NCBI GenBank assembly: GCA_028554755.1
Contig: JAPTOF010000015.1
Coordinates: forward strand, 1,116,001-1,180,000
Direction: 5' to 3'
Origin: Cordia subcordata
Taxonomy: Eukaryota > Streptophyta > Magnoliopsida > Boraginales > Cordiaceae
Length of the DNA stretch: 64,000 nucleotides
Part shown: positions 55,541 to 64,000 of the stretch, piece by piece
Layout: every line of letters begins with the position of its first letter
Position numbering within the stretch: position 1 is the first letter of the stretch
The notes under the pieces: model-generated
The model's input: only the letters and a program-made list of their open reading frames with translations
Databases searched by the model: none
What the model was told of the DNA's origin: nothing
Made by a program: the position numbers and the translations under genes

Positions 55541-57108
55541 TTAGGCATTGTTCGACAACAGTGTTTCAAATAGTATTAGTGTTTTGACGTGGTCAAACCA
55601 TTATTTCCTCCTATTTTTGTTGTTCAATAAAGTAGTGTTTTTGGTTGAAACAGTATTTGAAGTAGTATTTCTGAAACGTTAATATTTTTAACACTTCAAG
55701 TAGTGGATAGTGTTTCATTTTTTATTTTGACAATTTTACGTTCTCTTCATTATATTTTTGGCAATTCTACCTACTATACAATCTTTTTCTACGTTTTTAT
55801 ATTTTTTTTCACAAGTATAAATCTAAAATAACATAAAAAGTAATTTTAAATCCTATCTATATCAAAATATACTAAAAAAGTGTAAGTCTTATTCATCCAT
55901 TTATTATTTTTCTTGACAAAATAAATCTTTGATCAATTAAAAAATATTTCTCCAATAATAACATTTATTGTAATATTAATAAAATTTATTTATCAAAAGT
56001 AATTTTATTATACTTTAATAATCAAATGTTATTACAAGAAACATACATCTAATTATGAAATAAATTATCTCATTTCAATAATAGTAATAATAATTATATT
56101 TATGATAAAATAATAACATAATAACATAATACCAATGTCTTTTTATGTCATTTTACATTCATCAACTAATCAAACAACTAATTTTATCGAATACATATTA
56201 TTCAATCAGCTAATCAAACAACTATCCGCTAACAGCTAAAATACAACAACTATCAGCTACTCAAACCACTATCTGCTACTTAAACAACTATCAGCTACTC
56301 TAACAGCTATACTTAGTGCGTGTTCGGCAATAGCTTTTCAAGTAGCATTTAGCATTTTGACTGGTCAAAACACTATTTTGTTAAATTATTGCTGTTCTAT
56401 AAATTAGCGTTTCAAGTAGCTTTTTATGTAGCTTTTAGCGTTTCAACTATCGCTTCTCAGAAGCTAAAAATTTTTGCATTTCAAGTAGCTTTTAGCTTTT
56501 CATGTTTTTTTTTTTTGCAATTCTACCCTTTTTGCATTTTTTGATTTTTCTATTCTTTTTCCAATCTCTCTCTATATTTTTATCTTTTCTTTCACAAATA
56601 TAAATAAGAAATAATATAAAAATAAATTTCAATTTCTATACAATCAACATTACTAAAAGCATAAATTTTATTAGTACATTTTTTTAACAAAATAATTTTG
56701 AATATATTAAAATTAATTTTTTTAATATTGACATAAATATTTTATAAAAAAATTATTTATACTTTAATATTAAAATATAATTATGAAAATAAATATCTAA
56801 TTGTGAAATATATTATCTTATTCCTATAATAGTAATAGAAATTGCAATTATCATAATAACAATAATAATAATAACATGATATTAATGTCCTTTTACGTCA
56901 TTTAACATTCATCAGTTAATCTAATAGCTAATTTTACCTAACGCATTTTGTTCAATCAGCTAGTTAAACAGCTATCCGCTAACAGCTAAAATACAACAGC
57001 TATCAGCTACCCAAACAACTATCAGCTACTCCAACAGCTAAATTTGCCGAACAGGCCCTTAAACAGCTATCAGCTACTCTAACAGCTAATTTTACTGAAC
57101 AGACCCTT
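55541..57108. mobile_element. MITE (hAT-like), interrupted by a second copy
   Basis: Left end GGCATTGTTCGACAACAGTG, right end TTACTGAACAGACCC. Shares family traits with 30545-31125: repeated CAGCTATCAGCTACT units at the right, TTTTGAC..GGTCAAA at the left. A related copy, 56315-57059, is inside its right arm. Confidence 0.62.
56315..57059. mobile_element. Nested MITE (hAT-like)
   Basis: Left end GTGCGTGTTCGGCAATAGCT, right end AAATTTGCCGAACAGGCCC. After it, the outer MITE resumes with its own CAGCTATCAGCTACTC end. The ctta flanks hint at a partly kept TSD. Confidence 0.62.
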
Positions 57109-57222
57109 AATATGGGATTAAGGAATAATTCAATTTGTTTAAACTATCTCTTAAAAAAATGAAGTCTTAGATTCAAATCTTGTGGGAATAAGGGGTTTGC
57201 AACCAAAAAAAAAAAAAAAAAA
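57109..57222 (+). mobile_element. SINE-like retroposon tail with poly-A
   Basis: Ends in a run of about 18 A (57204-57221). A box B-like motif AGATTCAAATCT is at 57170-57181. The 13-base flank after the poly-A (acccttgcactta, 57222-57234) repeats the flank before the whole insertion (aaccttacactta, 55531-55543) at 11 of 13 positions. So a poly-A retroposon seems to have inserted, and the MITEs then entered its 5' part. Type (SINE or other) is uncertain. Confidence 0.45.
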
Positions 57223-57499
57223 CCCTTGCACTTAATATTATATAGTACAAGTTATTTGAAGCTTTTGGCTTTTAGAGATTGAGAGAGTAGCTAGATAACA
57301 ACTCTTTGTAACAAAATATTTCAGCTCGAACTTACGATTTGTTATTGTGAATATTGTGCGATTCTTAGCTAACTTAGACTAACTTTTATGTTGTATAAGA
57401 AAAAATTATCTTAAGCGAAAATTTCTTTTTTCTTTATGAAACAATCATTCTTAAAGAAGCTTCTTCTTTTATTCTTCTCTACAAGAGTAACTGTATTAA

Positions 57500-57723
57500 G
57501 GGCCTATTTGGATTGGCTTTTTTCAAAAATATTTTTTTTAACAATTTTTGAAAATAGATTTTTTTCAAAAGTTGAAAATTCTAACTTTAAAAAAAAACTG
57601 TATTTAGCTTTTTTTTTTTTAAATTTCAGCTTTTTTTTAAGTCAAATCAAATAGTTGTAAATTTAATGTAAATTTTTCAGAAAAAAAGTATTTTTTAAAA
57701 AAAAAACTAATCTAAACAGCGTC
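57500..57723. mobile_element. PIF/Harbinger-like MITE with empty site preserved in unit 1
   Basis: 224 bp; ends GGGCCTATTTGGATTGG and (reversed) GACGCTGTTTAGATTAG. TSD taa at 57497-57499 and 57724-57726. Unit 1 has the uninterrupted site at about 53243-53262. A relative of the same length is at 59131-59353. Confidence 0.8.
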
Positions 57724-57949
57724 TAAAAGGTAAATTTATACTAAATTAACTAATTGGAGTTTGGAGGGGTTCAAAATTGATCAATTAATTCACACGACCG
57801 ATTAACTTCTTAATAGACATGCCTCAGGCAAAAAGGGGCATGCCTTTTAGCATGAAAGGGGGAATTACCCAAATTTAATAAAGCAGATTTGCGGAGAGCA
57901 ACTTTTACTTTTATCTGCGTAAAAAGCCAAAGTCAAGGCCATGCTGATA

Positions 57950-58345
57950 ACTCATCTGTTATAGGATTGGCAAGTGCCTGTAATTTAGATGTCTTTTCAT
58001 AAAATTTGCAATTATAGAACATGTAATTTTGTGTTATGTATTAACATGTGATTATGTTACAAATGAAATTTTTTGTCCGTTATTATATTTGCTTATTAAT
58101 TTTGTCTAATTGGCTAGTCTATTCGTGAAAAATACTGAGGCTAGGCAAGGCACGGGTCCAACCCTATTACACCATCCACTAATATATTGTATTAATTTGT
58201 GATGCCATCTTACAAACGTGATTTTTTGTCTGTTTTTATATTTAAAGCTTATTAATCTTTTGTGATTAACTAGTCTAATTCATAAAGAATACCAACGCCA
58301 TACGGAACATGAGTCCGACCCTATTACACCATCGACGCACTAATA
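57950..58345. repeat. Two diverged direct repeats of ~150 bp
   Basis: Both copies contain TTTTTTGTC(C/T)GT, a CTAGTCTA core, GGGTCC/GAGTCC and ACCCTATTACACCATC. They are absent from unit 1 at this site. No coding capacity. Confidence 0.6.
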
Positions 58346-59055
58346 TATTTGTCGCTTGAAAAACTAACTCCCTTGAAGCCATCCTTGTTGATCGAGTCGG
58401 AGGTGAACGGCAAACTTTTGAATTGTATTTGCCTTTAGCTGGAAAATAGCCGCAACACAATCTTTGTTTTTGTTATATTAATCCAAATTCATTGTTCACC
58501 TCAATCATGGTTTGTTTCAGAAATTGACAACCGTTTTGTCTGTCTCCGCATACTTAAAAATTGTTGTCCTTAGGTGATGTGGATTGGTGCAAAACACACC
58601 TTTTCAAGAAAAAGAATTAATAGTAAAAAGTTGGCTCTTGTAATATCAAGAAACAGTTGGGGGATCCAAAGAAAAATTAATCTGAGTTTGCTGGTCAGGC
58701 AATTTTTATTTGAGTTGGTTGACTAAGGTTATATTTGGCTTAATTTTTATATATTTAAAAGTATTTTTTATAAGTTTAAAAGTTAAAATTAATTATTTTA
58801 TTTTATTTTAAAGAGTTTTTAGGTAAAAATTGAAATTAAAAAAATAAAAAAGTCAAAAGCTCCAAATTAGAACTTTTCAATAAAGATTTTTAAGAATATA
58901 TTTTAATTATATAACATCAAATTTTATTTTATTTTATTTATTTTTCTCAAACATGCTGTCTCATACTTCTAAAATTCAATATTGCCTTAAAATAACTGTA
59001 AAAGCACTATAACTTATTGACCAAAAAAAAAGAAAGAAAGAAATTAAGGCTCATA

Positions 59056-59382
59056 AGGTGTTTGGCGTTGCTTATCTAGGTGCTTATAGAAAAGTACCAT
59101 CTCATATATTTTTACTATTTATTACTTATAGGATTTGTTGGGTTGGTTTTTTTTTCAAGAAAAAAATATTTTTTTCTTAAAAAAATTATATTAAATTTAC
59201 AATAATTATTTAATTTGACTTTTAAAAAAACTAAAACTCTAAAAAAAATTAAAATATAACTTTTTTTAAAAATCAGTATTTTAAACTTATCAAAAAAAAT
59301 TATTTTTAAAAATTATTAAAAAACACTTTTAAAAAACCAATCCAAATGAGCCCATAAACATATAATAAGCAAAGCCAAACAC
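59056..59382. mobile_element. hAT-like MITE with a MITE inside it
   Basis: Left end GGTGTTTGGCGTTGCTTAT and right end ATAAGCAAAGCCAAACAC, the same family as 41800-42228. The middle is replaced by the 223-bp MITE at 59131-59353. Confidence 0.65.
59131..59353. mobile_element. PIF/Harbinger-like MITE nested in the hAT-like MITE
   Basis: 223 bp, ends GGATTTGTTGGGTTGGTT and (reversed) GGGCTCATTTGGATTGGTT, flanked by ata on both sides. Same family and length as 57500-57723. Confidence 0.68.
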
Positions 59383-60454
59383 TTTTTTAGCAAACCTTTG
59401 AAAAAGTTCATTATATAAAGTAATGATTATAACCTACAGTAATGGTTGAACACTTTTGTCTTTATGTACGGCAAAAACCTAAACCTTATTGATATAGTGA
59501 CATTTGTTTTTACATGGATGAAGCGAAAACCCTTGTGCACATCTCGATATCGCAGCTTTTGGTGAGCACAATCGGCTTTCTGAAGCTATTTAACCCTTTA
59601 ATTTAGAGCTTGCTTGTGTTTTTCACTAGGCAATTTGCATGTTTTTTGGTGGAGAATAAGATGGGTTCAACCATAATTTTGGAATTACATGTAGACTGAA
59701 CAATCACATATGGTAGGGTCAGCTATATTTCCCACCTAATAAATGATAAGCAATTTGAATTTTGCTAGTATCTTTTTTTTTTTTTTACAATAAAAAAAAT
59801 TAGCTAGAAATATCCAATTATAAAAACAATCAGGGATCTAAAATCAATTAGAAAACCTCGGGCGCACAAACTTCTCCGATACTGAACAACAGTTAAATCA
59901 AGTGCACTTACACAGAAGACAATATTCGAACTCAAGTTATGAGCCGTGTCCATTTTCAGCTTTTATCGTTGCGGCATTCATGGGAACACAAGTGGATCTT
60001 TTGAGTTGTGTATCAATGAAGCCTCTGAAAATTTGGTATGTTGATGAAAACTAAAACCCCAGAAAAACGTGGCCAGTTGGAGTTGAATCTACCAAAAAGG
60101 GTCGCGAAAAGCCTGCATGTATAGCCCACTTGCCTCACCATAAGCCATGAGGTTAGCTTCTTGTGCTTTTCTTTCTCAATTTCGGGCTGGACATGTGCCA
60201 TAGTCCATTAAAAGACAAGAAAACAGATGTTGCATATCAGGAATATATTGTCCACAATAACGTTCTGAATTGTCCATTCATTTATAATTAATGTTGACAA
60301 TGTGGCATGGCCTACTCCGCACTTGATTAAAAAAATCTGCTTCTGCCCTCATTTTATATATACCTAGTTCGTACCATCTCTGTCCCTATTAAATGAAAAA
60401 AATCCTGCCACCCCTTGTGGGATATCGGTTAATAGATGAATGGGTAAACCTGAT
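59383..60454. other. Intergenic, nothing recognised
   Basis: Mixed AT-rich sequence. The ORF at 60013-60201 on the minus strand has no recognisable content. Confidence 0.4.
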
Positions 60455-60600
60455 TAGAACCCCATTTGTTAAAACTCTATTTATTAATAACACAAAAATA
60501 AATTTTAATTAACAAAAAAGGTTACAAAGTGTAGCTAAGAAGATTTGAACTTTGATCTTTAAAGTGGTACAAGAAATTTTAACCATTAAATTAGAAAAAT
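60455..60600 (-). mobile_element. Possible tRNA-derived SINE
   Basis: On the minus strand, a box A-like TTAATGGTTAAAATT is followed about 35 bases later by a box B-like CAAAGTTCAAATCTT, then a T/A-rich tail. The spacing fits an internal pol III promoter. No clear TSD seen. Confidence 0.35.
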
Positions 60601-60671
60601 TTTCATTAATATAAGTGTATATTTAGATAAAGAAAATAAAAGATTATTACATATTGGGGCAGGGTGGGATC

Positions 60672-61982
60672 TGTGGGTGCAAATATCTTAAAAGGGGGGG
60701 GGTGAATTAAGATATTAATACTAATTTTTGGTTTTAAAATTTACAGAAAATTTACAACTTCTAACAAATAATATATCAAACATAAGATAAGTAAGGTAAG
60801 AAGAATAAAAATAAAAATGCAAGGAGAAGAGAAACAAACGATTTTAAGGTGGTTCGGCCAAGCCTATGTCCATCGCCCAAGGAATCTCCCCTTAGGACTT
60901 CAAAGATTTCTACTAAGATGTTTCTTCAAAACTCAGTGAAACACAAACCAAGTTCTTTACAACCTCTTTGAAGCCTAACTTCAAAGAACCCAAGAGATTT
61001 ACTCTATAGGATTTCCCCACACTTTACAAGCTTAAATGAATAAATCTCACAAAGATTAAAGCTCTCAAGGTGTGTATGTACTCAAGAATGAGAAAAGATT
61101 GAATCTGAGATTTTCTTCAAGAAGAAAATGAATAAGCTCTTGAAAGCTCAAATATATTGCAAGAATGGCTCAAAGATGGATTGAATGATGATAAACACTT
61201 TAGCACACTTCAATTGATGATTAGAAAGTGTATTGAATGAGAATTTAAAGAGATTTGGGGGTTAGGAATATGGTAGGTGAAGAAGGAGTGATTTTTTGGG
61301 CCAGAACGGTAATAAACGGCTAGTGCATTTATTACAGCTCCCGTTCAGCCGGTCGACCTGCTGGGTCGTCCGGCTTACCCTTCTCCTTCTCTGACTAGGC
61401 CGGACGCCTTAGCCGGTCGACCGGTTAGGGGGTCCGACTTTTCCCTTCACCTCTCTATTTAGGCTGGGCGACCACCCAGGTCAGGTCGGCCGACAGGGGT
61501 CCGGCCACTCCAGAATGTGAAGTAAAGCCAGATTTTTGCAGAAAAACAATTTAAGTGCATTTTCACAATTCCAAGTCATTTTGAATAAATTTGTAAACAC
61601 ATGTTGTGAATTGAAACACCCCAAAAACTCATTTTATCTCAATGTGTGCATTCAAATACATTTGTACATATGTTATTTTCAAATGTGCAAGACTTGAAAA
61701 TTTTTGCTATGACAAAGAAAAAGATTTTGAGCCAAGTCCACACAATATATAGGCATTTCACAAAAAGAGCAAGAAGAAAAACAAATCTGGTACCCCTTAT
61801 GGCTTCTCTTCTCCTCCTTATGCCTTCTCATCTTTTCTCCCTTCAAATAAGGCTTTTTGCACATCTTTATATCTTTCAAAGCTTCATATTGATATCATCT
61901 CATTTTCACAAGAAGCTATTTAGTCAAATAATGCATATATATATTTTCATCATCAAAATTAATAATGAATATTTAGCTAACA
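60672..61982 (-). repeat. E6 3' LTR
   Basis: 1311 bp; on the minus strand it begins TGTTAGCTAAATATT and ends GCACCCACA. GC-rich palindrome copies are at 61347-61362 and 61411-61426, with a third, eroded block near 61480-61505. Confidence 0.9.
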
Positions 61983-61997
61983 ATCTCCCCCTTTTTG
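61983..61997 (-). other. E6 polypurine tract
   Basis: AAAAAGGGGGAGAT on the minus strand directly before the LTR, in the same CATCATC context as in E2. A second motif, GCCAAAGGGGGAGA, is at 62286-62300. Confidence 0.82.
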
Positions 61998-62204
61998 ATG
62001 ATGACAAAATTTTTTATATATGAGAAAAAAGTACTCCCCCTTAATATATCATTTCTTTAAAAAGTGCATTTGCAAAGACATGCAAATAGCTATATTCAAA
62101 CAAGTAAAACATATCAACAAAACATGCCATTTACTTTTCCAAACGAAGCATACACCATTCAACATATATCATGCACCAAAAAAAACATTCAACAAGTAAA
62201 TATC

Positions 62205-62284
62205 ATTCACCATACTTACATCGTTCATACTTATATCATTCACCATACTTATATCATTCACCATATTTATATCATTCACCATAC
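62205..62284. repeat. 18-bp tandem repeat in E6 spacer
   Basis: About four units of CTTATATCATTCACCATA. The ORFs that read through it are not genes. Confidence 0.85.
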
Positions 62285-62423
62285 TTCTCCCCCTTTGGCA
62301 TCATCAAAAGCATTATAAAGGCAGGAAAAGAAATGTATAAAAGAAAAAACTTGTGAATTAAAGTCAATAATGTAAAAAATTGTTTTCAAGTGGAATGAAA
62401 AATGTTTTTCAAAAAGAAGCAAA

Positions 62424-63810
62424 TCAGGGTGCGCAATCATGGTGATCCTTGAAGTATTCTCTCATGTCTGATTTCATGGCAGCCACTTCAGAATCAATAT
62501 GTTGCCTCAAAACAGTGAGCTCGTCCCATTGGCTTGTCATGGTGGCCCTCATTTTGCCCATACCAGTGTTTAAAGCCTGTAATTGGGACAGAATCTGAGC
62601 CATCAAAGAAGGGTCTTCCTGTTGTCCCATCGAACTAGAACCAGCACCATAACGAATTTCTCTTCGGCGTAGCTCATCAATGTGCACTTGCTCCCTAGAT
62701 TTTCTCAACACTCGCTTAAGAGTTGCTTCCTCAGTATTTTCCTCTTCTTCAAATGTACTAACAACCATGGGTGTGGTTCCTGGTATGCCTATGTCGGGAT
62801 TACCCTCAATTTTTAGCCCTTCGTCTTCTTCAAAGGTGATATCTACCCCACCAAGTATGTCATCAAGGTTTTGTGCTGTGGTGCCAAAGACAGGATCGGT
62901 GAAAGTAGTCCCCTTCTTAGTCCTATTCCTATTGCAGCTTGAGTGCTTTGGGGCAAACTTTTGAAGGTCTCTCTATTTATGGGCTCCATATTGTACCAAT
63001 AAATGCCTATGAAGTTCATATACAACATATCAAAATTCCAAGCAAACACTTTATATGGAGTATTTGAAGATATGTTGAAATGAGAGAAAATATGCATTAA
63101 GGCCATACCATAACCAGGAGTGGTCATTTTTCCTCTATCCTTTCCACTAATATGTAACATATGTTGAAGGGTTAGGATAGGCAAAGCTATCTCCTTTTTC
63201 TTCCTAAGGCTATAAAGGATATAAGCATCCATGATTGGAATTTTGCCATCATTGATATTTCTAGGGAGAATTACTTCACTCATGATTTTAAAAGTAAGTT
63301 TCATATTAACATCAACATCTCTCAATAATGGAAGAATCAAATCTGGATCCTTAGACCCTACTTTCTCCCACATATATTTTATGACTTCACCTGGGGTGGC
63401 GGTTCCCTTAATTCCTTGTGGCCATCCTTGACTATTGTAGTGGCCTTCCCCATCAACAGGTATATGAAATATTTCATGTAAAGTGTCCTCGTTAAGCACA
63501 AAATTTACCCCACAGACTGTAGAAGATAATTCAAGTTTTGGGCTTCTACAATGTATCTCAAGATTTTCATAAAACTCAATTACTAATTTATCTTGCACTC
63601 ACAATGCAAATGTAGAAACGCAGACCATCTATCAAATAGTGGCAAGATATCGGTGCCAGCAAAGTCAGAGTCCACGATATATTTACCGTATGAAATTGAT
63701 TGCTTGCGTTGAATCTTGGATGCCGGAGGTGGTGGTGGTAGAGGAGATTGAGTTCTTGGCCTTTTTCCTTTTCTCCCACGTGCTTGACTTTTTCCTCTCG
63801 GATTCACCAT
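62424..63810 (-). pseudogene. E6 post-pol accessory ORF (putative plant transposon protein)
   Basis: Minus strand, ATG 63808-63810 (MVNPRGKSQARGRKGKRPRT). A proline-rich part is followed by SYGKYIVDSDFAGTDILPLF, the conserved globular region with KLVIEFYENLEIHCRSPKLE and IPIMDAYILYSLRKKKEI, an acidic stretch, and a C-terminal coiled coil (ILSQLQALNTGMGKMRATM). Frameshifts near 63590 and 62900 break it. The frame is otherwise cleaner than in E2, and the two copies cover each other's damaged places. No signal peptide or membrane segment, so it does not look like an envelope protein. Confidence 0.75.
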
Positions 63811-64000
63811 GATTTCACGTTGTTTTTGTAAGAATAATCGGTGAAAGCTTTGTTTTTGAAGTGGGCAAGCAAATTTTAGGAAGAAATTTGGAAGAAAACC
63901 GTTGAAAATTGAAGAATTTGAGATGGGTTTTAGAGAGTTTTAGCTAGGGTTTAAAAAAATTGATAGAATGTAGTGAATTTGGGGTGAAAACCCCCAATTT

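Larger units (their letters stand above)
55130..59010 (+). repeat. Segmental duplication, unit 2
   Basis: Second tandem copy. It is longer than unit 1 because of an insertion at 55541-57222, a MITE at 57500-57723, and about 380 bp at 57950-58330 that include two direct repeats of about 150 bp ending ACCCTATTACACCATC. It lacks the 52.2-53.0 kb part of unit 1. The left border is clear; the right is approximate. Confidence 0.78.
60672..64000 (-). mobile_element. E6: second copy of the E2 family, 3' part only
   Basis: Minus-strand element entering the window from the right. In window order: 3' LTR (60672-61982), polypurine tract, spacer with a second purine motif, accessory ORF, and the start of the spacer towards pol, where the window ends. 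LTR, PPT context and ORF all match E2. Pol, 5' LTR and the TSD are outside the window. Confidence 0.9.

Noticed and set aside
62205..62284. CRISPR-like short regular repeat
   Set aside because: The 18-bp units follow each other without spacers, in a plant retrotransposon.
62064..62356. Two ORFs with repeated IIHHTY or HSPYLY peptides
   Set aside because: They come from the 18-bp tandem repeat in E6.

Overview
This window is nuclear DNA from a flowering plant, probably a eudicot. It is AT-rich, densely packed with nested LTR retrotransposons, DNA transposons and MITEs, and has spliced-gene signals (AG/GT borders with pyrimidine tracts). I see no bacterial, organellar or viral gene order and no CRISPR array. 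Nothing allows a species name. Only one locus, a two-exon gene at 44266-45981 (minus), looks like an intact host gene. All coordinates come from reading the sequence by eye, and no database search was possible.

Layout from left to right. (1) 318-11355 is a Ty3/Gypsy element on the minus strand (E1) with 511-513 bp LTRs. It has gag, protease, an RT cut by an internal deletion, RNase H and integrase. A hairpin-rich tandem repeat follows, then a spliced-looking antisense ORF on the plus strand. (2) From about 12050 to beyond 29787 lies an old, heavily mutated Ty1/Copia element (E3, plus). It is split by two younger insertions with perfect 5-bp target duplications: a 9.8-kb Sire-like Copia element (E2, 12470-22280, TSD gtatt) and a 3.4-kb non-autonomous Copia-type element (E4, 25813-29212, TSD actgt). 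(3) 30545-31125 is a MITE. (4) 31695-34367 is a 2.7-kb gag-protease-only Copia element (E5, minus, TSD agatc). (5) 34794-41712 is a Mutator-like element (MULE) with ~130-bp TIRs. It carries a MURA transposase (minus) convergent with a plant-mobile-domain ORF (plus), both broken. (6) 41800-42885 holds two MITEs. (7) 44266-45981 is the host gene. (8) 47017-47425 is a short Helitron. (9) 51878 to about 59010 is a tandem segmental duplication (offset 3252 bp) whose second unit collected a poly-A retroposon and MITEs. Unit 1 preserves the empty sites. (10) 60672-64000 is the 3' part of a second copy of the E2 family (E6, minus), which runs off the window.

How the parts work together: almost everything is genome-parasite history. 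E2 and E6 belong to one family and share a post-pol accessory ORF, a duplicated polypurine motif, and LTR arrays of the palindrome CCGGTCGACCGG inside otherwise AT-rich U3 DNA. E1 and the MULE also carry accessory ORFs beyond their mobility genes. Many in-frame stops in E1 and the MULE replace a probable CAG codon with TAG, which fits loss of methylated cytosine in the CHG context of silenced plant transposons. Every mobility gene seen here is disabled in this copy.
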